NCBI RefSeq assembly: GCF_026162625.1
Contig: NZ_JAOTBD010000027.1
Coordinates: forward strand, 1 to 48,393
Direction of reading: 5' to 3'
Source: Paracoccus beibuensis
GTDB taxonomy: Bacteria; Pseudomonadota; Alphaproteobacteria; Rhodobacterales; Rhodobacteraceae
Length of the DNA stretch: 48,393 bases
Part shown: piece by piece, positions 38,108 through 47,032 of the stretch
Position numbering within the stretch: position 1 is the first letter of the stretch
How the letters are laid out: the number at the start of each line of letters is the position of its first letter
Made by a program: the position numbers and the translations under genes
The notes under the pieces: generated by a model
The model's input: the letters and a program-made list of their open reading frames with translations, nothing else
What the model was told of the DNA's origin: nothing
Databases searched by the model: none

Positions 38108-38805
38108 TTCGCATCGCGATCCTCCTGGCCGGGGCGCTGCTTCCGGCCGCGGCCCAGGCACAGGGCTTGACCGAGGTCTTGGGCGACGGTCTGGGCGAGA
38201 ACGCCGTCCTGCTGGTCGTGGGCCTGACGGCGCTGTCGCTGGCGCCCGGCATCGCGATCATGGTGACCGCCTTCCCGTTCATCGTGACGGTGCTGTCGAT
38301 CCTGCGGCAGGCCATTGGACTGCAACAGTCGCCGCCGAACATGCTGATCGTCAGCCTGTCGATCTTCCTGACCTGGTTCATCATGGACCCGGTCCTGCGC
38401 GAGGCCTGGCAGGTCGCCGCCGTCCCCCTTCAGCAGGGCCAGATCGGCATCGCCGCAGCGTTCGAACGCGGCATCGTGCCGTTCCAGGGCTTCATGGCCG
38501 CGCGCACCGACCCCGACACGCTGGCCGCCCTGGCGGAGGTCGCGCCGGGCGCTGGCGCCGCCGACCGGCTGTCGGTGCTGATCCCGTCCTTCATGCTGTC
38601 CGAGATCCAGCGCGCATTCGAGATCGGGTTCCTGGTCGCCCTGCCGTTCCTGATCATCGACCTGGTGGTATCGGCGGTGCTGATGTCGATGGGCATGATG
38701 ATGCTGCCGCCCGTCGTCGTCTCGCTTCCCTTCAAGCTGGCGTTCTTCGTCGTCGTGGACGGATGGGGCATGATCGCGAACGCCCTGGTGCGAAGCTATG
38801 GGTGA
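38104..38805 (+). CDS. fliP: Flagellar export gate protein FliP
   Basis: FliP forms the export-gate ring. The 233-residue protein has a signal peptide (ILLAGALLPAAAQAQG), then TAFPFIVTVLSILRQAIGLQQSPPN, split as TAFPFIVTVLSILRQ and AIGLQQSPPNMLI, and IPSFMLSEIQRAFEIGFL. Start GTG 38104 overlaps the fliN stop. It is the last gene of the plus flagellar operon. fliQ is not adjacent. Confidence 0.94.
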   Translation: MIRIAILLAGALLPAAAQAQGLTEVLGDGLGENAVLLVVGLTALSLAPGIAIMVTAFPFIVTVLSILRQAIGLQQSPPNMLIVSLSIFLTWFIMDPVLREAWQVAAVPLQQGQIGIAAAFERGIVPFQGFMAARTDPDTLAALAEVAPGAGAADRLSVLIPSFMLSEIQRAFEIGFLVALPFLIIDLVVSAVLMSMGMMMLPPVVVSLPFKLAFFVVVDGWGMIANALVRSYG

Positions 38806-38867
38806 GGCTGCACAGTGCCGTGGCCGCGTGCAGTACCGGGGACCGGACGGTCGTTGACCAGGGCGCC

Positions 38868-40787
38868 TCAGGTGGCGCGGCGGTTTTCCAGCCGGTCGAC
38901 GCCCAGCACCGACAGGACCTTGTCCTCGATATGCTGGGCGTTCAGCGCGGACGTGTCGTACATCGCCCGCGGCGCGTCATGGTCCACGAACGCGTCGGGC
39001 AGCACCATCGACCGGAAGCGCAGCCCGTGGTCGAAGACCCCTTCCTCGGCCAGAAGCTGCGCCACGTGGCTGCCAAAGCCGCCGATGGCGCCTTCCTCGA
39101 CGGTGATCAGCGCGTCGTGGTCGCGGGCAAGCTTCAGGATCAGGTCGCGGTCCAGCGGCTTGGCGAACCGCGCGTCGGCCACGGTGGGCGTGATCCCCCG
39201 CGCCATCAGCGCCTCACGGGCGGTCATCACCTCGGAGAGGCGCGTCCCGAACGATAGGATGGCGATGCCCGTCCCCTCCGCAATCATGCGGCCCTTCCCG
39301 ATGGGCAGGACCTGTCCGCGTTCGGGCATCTCGACGCCCGTGCCTTCGCCGCGCGGAAAGCGGAAGGCGATGGGACTGCTGTCATGGGCTGCCGCCGTGG
39401 CGACCATGTGGACCAGTTCGGCCTCGTCCGCCGCCGCCATGACGACGAAGCCCGGCAGATTGGCCAGGAACGCGATGTCATAGGCGCCCGAATGGGTCGG
39501 GCCGTCCTGCCCCACAAGCCCCGCGCGGTCGATGGCGAAGCGCACCGGAAGGCCTTGGACCGCCACGTCATGCACCACCTGGTCGTAGCCGCGCTGCAGG
39601 AAAGTCGAATAGATCGCGCAGAAGGGCTTCATCCCCCCTGCAGCCAGCCCGGCCGAAAAGGTCACGGCATGCTGTTCCGCAATGCCGACGTCGAAGCAGC
39701 GGCGCGGGAAGCGCTGCGCGAACTGCTTCAGCCCTGTCCCATCCGGCATCGCCGCAGTGATCCCCAGGACGCGGTCGTCGCGCGATGCCTCATCGATCAG
39801 CGCCTTAGCGAAGACGCTGGTATAGCTGGGCGCGTTCGACTTGGCCTTGGCCTGAACGCCGGTGATGACATCGAACTTGCCGGTGGCATGGCCCTTGTCG
39901 GCGGCGGTTTCGGCGGGGGCATAGCCCTTGCCCTTCTTGGTGACCACGTGGATCAGCACCGGCCCGTCCGCCCGCGCCCGGACGGTGCGCAAGAGCGGCA
40001 GCAACTGTTCCATGTCGTGACCATCGACCGGGCCGATATAGGAAAAGCCCAGTTCCTCGAACAAGGTGCCGCCGATGGTCATGCCCTTGAGCATTTCCTT
40101 GGCGCGGCGCGCGCCTTCCTGCAACGCGTCGGGCAGCATGCCGACGGCTCCCTTTGCCACCGCCTTCAGCTCCTGGAACGGTCCGCCGGCGTAAAGGCGC
40201 GTCAGATATGACGACATCGCGCCCACGGGCGGGGCGATCGACATCTCGTTGTCGTTCAGGATCACGAACAGGCGGCGGCCTTCATGGCCCGCGTTGTTCA
40301 GCGCCTCGTAGGCCATGCCCGCGCTCATGGCGCCGTCGCCGATGACGGCGATGGCGTCGCCCGGATCGCCGCCCAGGTCGCGCGCCGTCGCAAAGCCGAG
40401 CGCCGCCGAGATCGAGGTCGAGGAATGTCCCGCCCCGAACGGGTCGAAGGGACTCTCGGTGCGCTTGGTGAAGCCGGCCAGGCCGCCGCCCATCCGCAGC
40501 GTGCGGATGCGGTCGCGCCGCCCGGTCAGGATCTTGTGCGGATAGCACTGGTGGCCCACGTCCCAGATCAGCTTGTCGCGCGGAGTGTCGAAGACCGCAT
40601 GCAGCGCCACGGTCAGTTCCACGACGCCCAGCCCCGCGCCCAGGTGACCGCCCGTCACGCTGACGGCGCTGATCGTCTCGGCCCGCAATTCGTCGGCCAG
40701 GCGGCCAAGGTCGAAGTCGCTCAGCGCCTTGAGGTCGGATGGCAGGGACACGCGGTCCAGCAGCGGAGTCTTGGGTCGGTCGGTCAT
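38868..40787 (-). CDS. dxs: 1-deoxy-D-xylulose-5-phosphate synthase
   Basis: Dxs condenses pyruvate with glyceraldehyde 3-phosphate, the first step of the MEP isoprenoid pathway. The 639-residue TPP enzyme has [16 protein letters not shown], the TPP motif [32 protein letters not shown] and [21 protein letters not shown] 40787 follows AAGGAGG. It is in a minus-strand group with ispA, xseB and an HDAC-like gene, a common layout in the family. Confidence 0.96.
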   Translation of the reverse strand: MTDRPKTPLLDRVSLPSDLKALSDFDLGRLADELRAETISAVSVTGGHLGAGLGVVELTVALHAVFDTPRDKLIWDVGHQCYPHKILTGRRDRIRTLRMGGGLAGFTKRTESPFDPFGAGHSSTSISAALGFATARDLGGDPGDAIAVIGDGAMSAGMAYEALNNAGHEGRRLFVILNDNEMSIAPPVGAMSSYLTRLYAGGPFQELKAVAKGAVGMLPDALQEGARRAKEMLKGMTIGGTLFEELGFSYIGPVDGHDMEQLLPLLRTVRARADGPVLIHVVTKKGKGYAPAETAADKGHATGKFDVITGVQAKAKSNAPSYTSVFAKALIDEASRDDRVLGITAAMPDGTGLKQFAQRFPRRCFDVGIAEQHAVTFSAGLAAGGMKPFCAIYSTFLQRGYDQVVHDVAVQGLPVRFAIDRAGLVGQDGPTHSGAYDIAFLANLPGFVVMAAADEAELVHMVATAAAHDSSPIAFRFPRGEGTGVEMPERGQVLPIGKGRMIAEGTGIAILSFGTRLSEVMTAREALMARGITPTVADARFAKPLDRDLILKLARDHDALITVEEGAIGGFGSHVAQLLAEEGVFDHGLRFRSMVLPDAFVDHDAPRAMYDTSALNAQHIEDKVLSVLGVDRLENRRAT

Positions 40788-40812
40788 GGCTGGCCCTCCT
40801 TGGGGCGGGCGT

Positions 40813-41676
40813 TCAGGTGTCGCGCTCGATAACGAAGCGCGCAAGCTCGTGCAAGTTCCGGGCGGCGTCACCATAGCCCGCCAGCGCCCGCTCGCTGACG
40901 GCGACAAGTCGCCGCGCCTCGGCCTGCGCGCCGGGCAGGCCCAGCAACGACACGAAGGTCGCCTTGCGGGCGTCGGCGTCCTTGCCGACGCGCTTGCCGG
41001 TCACGGCCTCGTCCCCGGTCAGGTCAAGGATGTCGTCGGCGATCTGGAAGGCCAGCCCCAGCGCATCGGCATAGCGGTCGAGCGCGGCGGGATCGACGCC
41101 GGCGATCAGCGGCCCTGCGGTCGCGGCGAAACGGATCAGGGCGCCGGTCTTTCCGCCCTGCAGCATCTTGATCGCGTCCAGGTCCAGGGGCGTTCCGGCC
41201 GTTTCGGCCGCGATGTCCAGCGCCTGGCCCCAGACCATCCCCTCGGCCCCGGCCGCGCGCGCCAGGGCGTCGACCAGCCGCAGCCGGGCATCGGGCGATC
41301 CGATCCGGTCATCCGCCAGCAGCTGGAAGGCCAGCGTCTGCAACGCATCACCCGCAAGGATCGCGGTGGCTTCCGACCAGCGCACATGCACCGTGGGCTG
41401 GCCGCGGCGCAGGTCGTCGTCGTCCATCGCCGGCAGGTCGTCGTGAACCAGGCTGTAGGCGTGCAGCGCCTCGATCGCGGCGGCGACCGGAAGCGCGGCC
41501 GCATCGGCGACACCGTGCAGCCGCGCCGACTCCATCACCAAAAACGCCCGCAACCGCTTGCCGCCCTGCAGCGCATAGCGCATGGCATCCGACAGATCTC
41601 CGCCCGGCAGGGCATCGACGGCGCGGTCCAGTTCGGCCTGCACGTCGACCCTGACGCGGGCCAGGCGGTCCTGCAT
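40813..41676 (-). CDS. ispA: Farnesyl/geranyl diphosphate synthase IspA
   Basis: IspA extends dimethylallyl diphosphate with isopentenyl units to farnesyl diphosphate. The 287-residue protein has the first Asp-rich motif [14 protein letters not shown] and the second DDILD, plus [13 protein letters not shown] 41676 shares one base with the xseB stop (TGATG). dxs follows by 25 bases. Confidence 0.95.
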   Translation of the reverse strand: MQDRLARVRVDVQAELDRAVDALPGGDLSDAMRYALQGGKRLRAFLVMESARLHGVADAAALPVAAAIEALHAYSLVHDDLPAMDDDDLRRGQPTVHVRWSEATAILAGDALQTLAFQLLADDRIGSPDARLRLVDALARAAGAEGMVWGQALDIAAETAGTPLDLDAIKMLQGGKTGALIRFAATAGPLIAGVDPAALDRYADALGLAFQIADDILDLTGDEAVTGKRVGKDADARKATFVSLLGLPGAQAEARRLVAVSERALAGYGDAARNLHELARFVIERDT

Positions 41677-41912
41677 CACAGGCCCTCGGCCGGCTCGGTT
41701 CCCGTCGGCTGCCCGCTGGCGGCGAGGGTGATCTTCTCGACCCGCTCCTCGGCCTCGCGCAGGCGCGCCTCGCAATGCGCCCGCAGCGCCGCGCCGCGTT
41801 CATAGAGCTTGATCGACTCCTCCAGCGTGGCCTCGCCGGTTTCCAGCTTGCCCACCGTGGCCTCCAGCTCGCGCATGGCCTCCTCGAACGAGAGGGTGTT
41901 GATATCGCTCAT
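41676..41912 (-). CDS. xseB: Exodeoxyribonuclease VII small subunit
   Basis: XseB is the small helical subunit of exonuclease VII. The 78-residue protein opens with SFEEAMRELEATVGKLETGE and continues ESIKLYERGAALRAHCEARL, the complete family pattern. It is often next to ispA in bacteria. It overlaps the HDAC-like gene by four bases. Confidence 0.94.
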   Translation of the reverse strand: MSDINTLSFEEAMRELEATVGKLETGEATLEESIKLYERGAALRAHCEARLREAEERVEKITLAASGQPTGTEPAEGL

Positions 41913-42811
41913 TCAGCGGCCTCCATCAGCACTTCGACATGGGCCCGCACCGAGCGTCCCAGAGCCGCCAGATCATAACCACCTTCCAGGCAGGATACCA
42001 CCGGGGCCCCGCAATCGGCCGCCATGTCGCAGATCGCGCGGGTGATGGCGGCAAAGTCGTCCTCGTCCCATTCCAGCTGCGCCAGCGGATCGGCCGCATG
42101 CGCGTCGAACCCGGCCGAGACGATCACCAGCTGCGGCCGATGCGCCCGCACCTGCGGCAGGATGTGATCCCACGCGCGCCGCGCCAGCATCCCGTCCGAT
42201 CCCGGCGGCAGCGGCACGTTCAGGACCTGCCCATGCGCCCCCGTTTCAGAGGCAGCCCCCGTTCCGGGATAGAGCGGCATCTGGTGGCTGGACGCGAAGA
42301 ACGCCCGTTCCTCGTTCCACAGCAGGTCCTGCGTGCCGTTGCCGTGATGGACGTCGAAATCCAGCACCGCCACCCGTTCCAGCCCGTGGTGATCCAGCGC
42401 CCGCATGGCCGCAATGGCGGCGGTGCCCAGCAGGCAGAACCCCATCGCGGTCTCGCGCTCGGCGTGATGGCCCGGCGGGCGCATTGCGACAAAGGCGCGT
42501 TCGTCTGCGCCCGCCAGCACGGCATCCACCGCCGCGCAGGCACCGCCCACGGCCCGCATCGCGGCCTCCAGGCTGGCCGGCGACTGGTACGTATCCGCAT
42601 CGAGCATCCGAGAGCCGCCGATCCGTAGCCCCTCCAAGTACCGCGCCGGGTGGCAGCGCAGCACGTCGCCGTCATCGGCCAAAGGCGCCTCGCGCCGATC
42701 CAGCGCCAACCCCTCCAGCGCTGCCATGACAGCGCCATAACGCGCCACCTGTTCGGGATGCCCCTCGGGCGTCACATGCCCGGTCGCGCTGTCATGCGTC
42801 CACAAGATCAC
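41909..42811 (-). CDS. Histone deacetylase family protein (acetylpolyamine/acetoin-type deacetylase)
   Basis: A 300-residue zinc deacylase. It has RPPGHHAERETAMGFC, the DFDVHHGNGTQDLLW motif with the zinc Asp and His, and SAGFDAHAADPLAQL with the second zinc Asp. The start is GTG 42811 with AGGAGG upstream. Bacterial members act on acetylpolyamines or small acyl substrates, but no substrate is clear here. It leads the group xseB-ispA-dxs. Confidence 0.9.
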   Translation of the reverse strand: MILWTHDSATGHVTPEGHPEQVARYGAVMAALEGLALDRREAPLADDGDVLRCHPARYLEGLRIGGSRMLDADTYQSPASLEAAMRAVGGACAAVDAVLAGADERAFVAMRPPGHHAERETAMGFCLLGTAAIAAMRALDHHGLERVAVLDFDVHHGNGTQDLLWNEERAFFASSHQMPLYPGTGAASETGAHGQVLNVPLPPGSDGMLARRAWDHILPQVRAHRPQLVIVSAGFDAHAADPLAQLEWDEDDFAAITRAICDMAADCGAPVVSCLEGGYDLAALGRSVRAHVEVLMEAAE

Positions 42812-42880
42812 AGCCAGTCCTCCTCACCTCAGGGGAAGGCTAGGCCGCCCTGCGAACAGGGACAACCCGCGACATCTCTG

Positions 42881-42929
42881 TTGCCCAAATACCCCGGGGG
42901 AGTCCGAAGGACCGGGGCAGCGCCCCCTG
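42881..42929. repeat. GC-rich intergenic element with TTTGGGCAA-type end
   Basis: Read on the minus strand it is a GGGGGCGCTGCCCCGG hairpin, a purine run and then GTATTTGGGCAA. This is the form I recall from many Rhodobacteraceae intergenic spacers. It lies directly after mtaB and may end its transcript. It is the clearest of three such elements in this window. Confidence 0.55.
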
Positions 42930-42941
42930 CCTCGTCCCGGC

Positions 42942-44195
42942 TCAGGCCAGCAGCCGGCGCCCGTCATGCCCGCCGATGCGCAGGTCGATCAACGTGCCTT
43001 CCGGCTGATCCTCGGCGAAGGCGACCTCGGTGAACTGCTCGGTCCGCCCCAGGCGCGGCCCCTCGGTCAGTACGCGATGCGACTGCCCGACCTGGGCGTC
43101 GAGATGCGCCCGCAGCGCGTCGTCCCCCGCCGCCCGCAGCCGCGCGGCCCGGTCGCGGATCACCGGACCCTTGACCGCCGGCATCCGTGCCGCCGGGGTG
43201 CCCTTGCGGGCCGAATACGGAAAGACGTGCAGGAAGGTCAGCCCGCAATCACCGATCAGCCTCACGCTGTTCTCGAACATCGCGTCGGTTTCGGTCGGGA
43301 AACCCGCGATGATGTCGGCGCCGAAGATCATGTCGGGACGCAGCCGCCGCGCCTCCTCGCAGAAGCGGATCGCATCGTCGCGCCCGTGGCGGCGCTTCAT
43401 CCGCTTGAGGATCATGTCGTCGCCCGCCTGCAGCGACAGGTGCAGATGCGGCATCAGGCGAGGCTCGGTCGCGATGGCCAGCATCAGGTTCTCGTCAGCC
43501 TCGATCGAGTCGATGGAGCTGATCCGCAGCCGCGGCAGGTCCGGCACAAGGCGCATGATTCGCATGATCAGGTCGCCAAGCCGTGGCGCGCCCGGCAGGT
43601 CGGCGCCCCAGCTGGTCAGATCGACGCCGGTCAGCACGACTTCGTTGAAGCCGCGCCCGATCAGCCGCTTGATCTGCTCGACCACGACGCCCGCGGGGAC
43701 CGACCGCGAATTGCCGCGGCCAAAGGGAATGATGCAGAAGGTGCAGCGGTGGTCGCAGCCGTTCTGGACCTGCACATAGGCCCGGTGGCGCCCGAATCCG
43801 TCGATCAGGTGGCCGGCGGTTTCCCTGACCGACATGATGTCGTCGACGACGACCTTCTCGGTCTCTCCGATCAGGTCCGGTGCGCGCAGGGAGGCCCAGG
43901 TCTCGGGCTGCATCTTCTCGTGGTTGCCGATGACCTTGGTGACCTCGGGCATCGAGGCGAAGGTCTCGGGTTCGGTCTGGGCCGCGCAGCCTGTGACGAT
44001 CACCGGTGCGCCGGGATTTTCGCGCGCCAGCCGGCGGATTTCCTGGCGCGCCTTGCGGACCGCCTCGGCCGTGACGGCGCAGGTATTCACGACGACCGCG
44101 CCCGACAGGCCGGCCGCCTCGGCCATCTCGCGCATCGCCTCGGATTCGTAGGCGTTCAGGCGGCAGCCGAGGGTCGAGAAGACCGGCGCGCTCAT
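42942..44195 (-). CDS. mtaB: tRNA N6-threonylcarbamoyladenosine-37 methylthiotransferase MtaB
   Basis: MtaB adds a methylthio group to t6A37 of tRNAs by radical SAM chemistry. The 417-residue protein has the N-terminal cluster Cys in STLGCRLNAYESEAM, VVNTCAVT and TGCAAQ, the radical SAM motif CDHRCTFCIIPFGRG, and a C-terminal TRAM-like region. ATG 44195 overlaps the dapF stop by four bases (ATGA); GTG 44204 is an alternative. Operon with dapF. Confidence 0.93.
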   Translation of the reverse strand: MSAPVFSTLGCRLNAYESEAMREMAEAAGLSGAVVVNTCAVTAEAVRKARQEIRRLARENPGAPVIVTGCAAQTEPETFASMPEVTKVIGNHEKMQPETWASLRAPDLIGETEKVVVDDIMSVRETAGHLIDGFGRHRAYVQVQNGCDHRCTFCIIPFGRGNSRSVPAGVVVEQIKRLIGRGFNEVVLTGVDLTSWGADLPGAPRLGDLIMRIMRLVPDLPRLRISSIDSIEADENLMLAIATEPRLMPHLHLSLQAGDDMILKRMKRRHGRDDAIRFCEEARRLRPDMIFGADIIAGFPTETDAMFENSVRLIGDCGLTFLHVFPYSARKGTPAARMPAVKGPVIRDRAARLRAAGDDALRAHLDAQVGQSHRVLTEGPRLGRTEQFTEVAFAEDQPEGTLIDLRIGGHDGRRLLA

Positions 44196-45019
44196 GCCAG
44201 CCACCCGGGGTCCAGGCTGCCGCGGAAGACCAGTGCGGTAGGCGCCTCCATCCAGACGCCATCCTCGCGCCAGTCGATCAGCAGCCGCCCGCCCGGCACG
44301 TTCACGGTGACGCGCCGATCCGTCAGGCCGCGCCGCGCCGCCGCCACCACCGCCGCGCAGGAACAGGACCCCGAGGCCAGCGTCGCCCCCGTTCCCCGTT
44401 CCCAGATCCGCAGCAGGATCTCATCGCGCGAGAGGACCTGCGCCACCTCGACGTTCGTGCGCTGGGGATAGAGGGAATGATGCTCCATGGCCGGCCCGAA
44501 GCGGTCCAGCTCGACCGCCGCCGCGTCCGGGACAAAGAACGTCGCATGAGGATTACCCATGCCCGTGGCGACAGGGTCACCTTCGATGGGCAGGTGGTCG
44601 ATATCGACCTCCTGCGCCAGCGGGATGGCCTGCCAGTCCAGAACCGGCGGACCCATGTTCACGCGGGTCAGCCCGTCGCCCGCATCCTCGGCCAGCAGCA
44701 GCCCGTGATCCGTCCGCAGACGCAGCCGGTCCCTGCTCGTCTGATCCATCAGCAGCCGCGCAATGCAGCGCGTCGCGTTCCCGCAGGCCGCGCTGATCGA
44801 GCCATCGGCATTCCAGAAGACCAGCCGCGCATCCGCGTCATCGGCATCCTCGATGGCCGCCAACTGGTCGAAGCCGATTCCCCGGTGCCGGTCGGCAATG
44901 CGCGCGACAAGGTCCCGTGCCGGACGGGCAACGCCGCCGCGCAGGTCCAGGATCACGAAATCATTGCCAAGACCGTGCATCTTCAGGAACGGCAGGCCTG
45001 CGGGGAAAGCTTGTGTCAT
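44192..45019 (-). CDS. dapF: Diaminopimelate epimerase
   Basis: DapF interconverts LL- and meso-diaminopimelate for lysine and peptidoglycan. The 275-residue protein has MHGLGNDFVILD, ACGNATRC with the first catalytic Cys79, GNPHATFF with His158, and WERGTG with Glu207. At the second catalytic Cys, nine residues after Glu207, there is Ser216 in ASGSCSC; canonical enzymes have ACG. Cys219 and Cys221 are near. A sub-branch with Ser here exists in my memory, so activity is not ruled out. Confidence 0.88.
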   Translation of the reverse strand: MTQAFPAGLPFLKMHGLGNDFVILDLRGGVARPARDLVARIADRHRGIGFDQLAAIEDADDADARLVFWNADGSISAACGNATRCIARLLMDQTSRDRLRLRTDHGLLLAEDAGDGLTRVNMGPPVLDWQAIPLAQEVDIDHLPIEGDPVATGMGNPHATFFVPDAAAVELDRFGPAMEHHSLYPQRTNVEVAQVLSRDEILLRIWERGTGATLASGSCSCAAVVAAARRGLTDRRVTVNVPGGRLLIDWREDGVWMEAPTALVFRGSLDPGWLA

Positions 45020-45114
45020 GGGGCGCGATATAGGGCCCGGGAAACGATTCCGCCAGAGAGATCATTTTTTGCCTTGACCTCACCGGCCACCCCCCCTAGG
45101 AACCGCCTCGTGAT

Positions 45115-45190
45115 GGGCCCATAGCTCAGTTGGTAGAGCAACTGACTTTTAATCAGTGGGTCACAGGTTCGAATCCTGTTGGGCTCACCA
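45115..45190 (+). tRNA. tRNA-Lys (anticodon UUU)
   Basis: A full 76-base cloverleaf: acceptor GGGCCCA pairs with TGGGCTC, D arm AGCTCAGTTGGTAGAGC, anticodon arm ACTGA-CTTTTAA-TCAGT with anticodon TTT, and a T arm with GTTCGAATC. CCA is encoded at 45188-45190. An integrase gene starts downstream, so this is the likely attachment site. Confidence 0.97.
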
Positions 45191-45241
45191 CTTTCAACTT
45201 TCGCGTGGATTTCACGTTTAGTTACATCGGCTTGGCCGAGT

Positions 45242-45272
45242 GTGTCCCGTTCTTGGGCTTGCGTGTCCCGTT
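45242..45272 (+). repeat. Direct repeat GTGTCCCGTT, two copies near the attachment site
   Basis: GTGTCCCGTT at 45242-45251 and at 45263-45272, 21 bases apart, between tRNA-Lys and the integrase stop. Such short repeats beside a tRNA and integrase gene are typical of integrase arm-binding sites. The function is inferred. Confidence 0.5.
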
Positions 45273-46274
45273 TCATGATCCCTCGACCAGAACTTTGACC
45301 ATCTTCAATCGATCGGCCGCGCGCGTGTAGCGCTCGACCTCTCCTAGCGTCATGTGCCCGGCCATTGCCGCAATCTGGTGCGTCGTTGCGCCCTTCTCCG
45401 CCCAATAGACGCAGAAGGCTTTGCGCAGACCGTGCAAGCGCGCGACCATCCCTGCTTTCGTTGCCGCATCCCGGAAGAGGTTGCCCAGGCTCTCGGCCGT
45501 GTAGGGCTTGCCCTTGCGGTTCAGGATGAAGGCCGGCGCGATGTGCGGAGCGCGGGCAATGACCGCGCGCAGCTCGGGCGTCAGCGGCACCTGGGCCAGC
45601 GTCTTCGTCTTCTGCCGACGATACTGCAGAACGCCGTCTGTAATGTTCCGCCGCCCCAGCTTGGCCAGATCGGCCCGTGCGGCGCCGGTGTAGAGCGCCA
45701 GATCGAACACCAGGCGCTCGACCGTATCGGCAGACCACAGCTTCTGGAACGCTGCGATCTCCTCGGCCTCGGCCGTCGCGAAGCCGTCCGTTTCCGGCCG
45801 GTCCATCTTCAAGCCGCGCGTCGGGTCGGCCGGGATGATGCGTAGCTTGTGAGCATGAACGAAAATCGGCTTAAGCGCCTTTAGCTCGTTCACCGCTGCG
45901 TTGCCGCCTTTGGCGTACAATGCCGCCTCAATGTCCTCGGGCGCAATACTCGACAAGGGGCGGCTGCCCTGTGCTTTCACATATCGCCGGAAGATCGATT
46001 CGCGGCTCCTGCGGGTTGACGGGGCAAGCTTCGCCCAAGTCGGGCTGGCCCTGTAGATACCCAACGCCCAGGCAAAGGTGCCGCCTTTTGGCGTGGCCGT
46101 ATCGGGCGGGCTTTGCTCTCACCGCGCATGTTCCGCGCAATATGCCGCGAACACGCGAGGGTCGGTCGGGTGCAAGCCGTGAACACCGAGTGAGATCTCC
46201 TTGTCGCCGCGGCGGTAGGTGTGAAACCACGTGCCCCGGCGCAGCTTCGACCGCAGATAGGGAACGGTCCTCAT
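45273..46274 (-). pseudogene. Tyrosine recombinase (integrase) with in-frame TGA at codon 52
   Basis: From ATG 46274, 51 codons encode a phage-integrase N-terminus (MRTVPYLRSKLRRGTWFHTY onward), then TGA at 46119-46121. The same frame continues with EQSPPDTATPKGGTFAWALG and the rest of the enzyme to 45273 (333 residues if read through). The catalytic set is present: Arg in TGAARADL, HGLR, GHM and Tyr in EVERYTR. A shorter protein starting at TTG 46064 would lack most of the N-terminal region. It points at the tRNA-Lys gene. The nonsense codon may be a real mutation or a read-through case. Confidence 0.75.
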
Positions 46275-46461
46275 GCGCCCTCCGCAGAGAACGGCTTGTG
46301 ATCCCAGTTGCCCGATTGCTTGCGCCCCTCCGGATATTCGAAGGTGACGCCCTCGGGACCGACGCGCGCAATGCGCGCGCCGGGTGCACCACAGAGACAG
46401 CCTTGAATGCGTCCTGGATCTGGCGCTCTGTCGGCATTGAAGGGGCGGAAGGCCGGGCCAT
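46271..46461 (-). pseudogene. Small element gene with one frameshift
   Basis: From ATG 46461 or 46437 the start reads MPTERQIQDAFKAV. The family-like end, GPEGVTFEYPEGRKQSGNWD then HKPFSAEGA, lies in another frame. The frame changes at about 46390-46400. Its stop TGA overlaps the integrase ATG (ATGA). I recall similar small proteins beside integrases; function is unknown. Confidence 0.5.
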
Positions 46462-46463
46462 GA

Positions 46464-46638
46464 TCAGACTGCCTCCGCCGATCGCATGTCGGCCAGCCGC
46501 ACCTGCATGTCGATCACCACAGTGGTCGCGACGTCCAGACCTGCCGACAGGGCCCGGCTTTGATCCTTGTGCAGTGCGCCTGCCGACATGTTCAACAGCG
46601 TCAGCAGATCGAGCAGCCGGTTGATCTCGTCCTCGGAG
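46464..46638 (-). pseudogene. Small phage-like protein, 5' end cut by an insertion sequence
   Basis: A frame ending at TGA 46464 encodes EDEINRLLDLLTLLNMSAGA then LHKDQSRALSAGLDVATT and a closing MRSAEAV. It is helical and acidic or hydrophobic in turn. Upstream it runs into the end of an IS256-family element near 46638, so its start is missing. Its stop is close to the next ATG (TGATCATG). Confidence 0.5.
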
Positions 46639-47032
46639 CTATGCCCGGAAATGGGTGACGCGCTGTGATCAGGCGGCGCGGTTTTTGGCGTCGATGACGC
46701 CGTCGGTGAATTTGACGCCCTCGATGACCATTGGCAACTGGTTCGCGCCCTTCAGGCGTCGCCATCCCTTTGCGGCAGCTTGCACGAGCTTGCAGACCAT
46801 CAGTCGGGCCGTTTTCTGGGACAGCGCGCCCTTGGTGCGGACGGTGCGATGTCTGACCGTGGCGAACACGCTCTCGATCGGGTTCGATGTGCGCAGATGG
46901 TCCCAGTGGTCCGCCGGAAAATCGTAGAAGGCCAGTAGCGCCTCGCGGTCCTTGGTCAGACAGGTCGCGGCCCTCTGGTATTTCGCCCCGTATTTCTCCA
47001 CGAAGACGTCCAGCGCGGCCTCGGCGGCGACA
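46637..47032 (-). mobile_element. IS256-family insertion sequence remnant
   Basis: A frame of about 120 codons ends at TGA 46669 and shows TCLTKDREALLAFYDFPADH, WDHLRTSNPIESVFATVRHR, TKGALSQKTARLMV and GWRRLKGANQLP, the C-terminal signature of IS256-family transposases. The element end is probably in GAGCTATGCCCGGAAATGGG (46637-46656). The 5' two-thirds of the transposase is missing, and the sequence joins an M20 gene fragment at about 47032. Confidence 0.85.

Noticed and set aside
45016..45738. Long minus-strand ORF across tRNA-Lys
   Set aside because: It is an antisense translation of the tRNA (a known type of false ORF) and overlaps the integrase out of frame.
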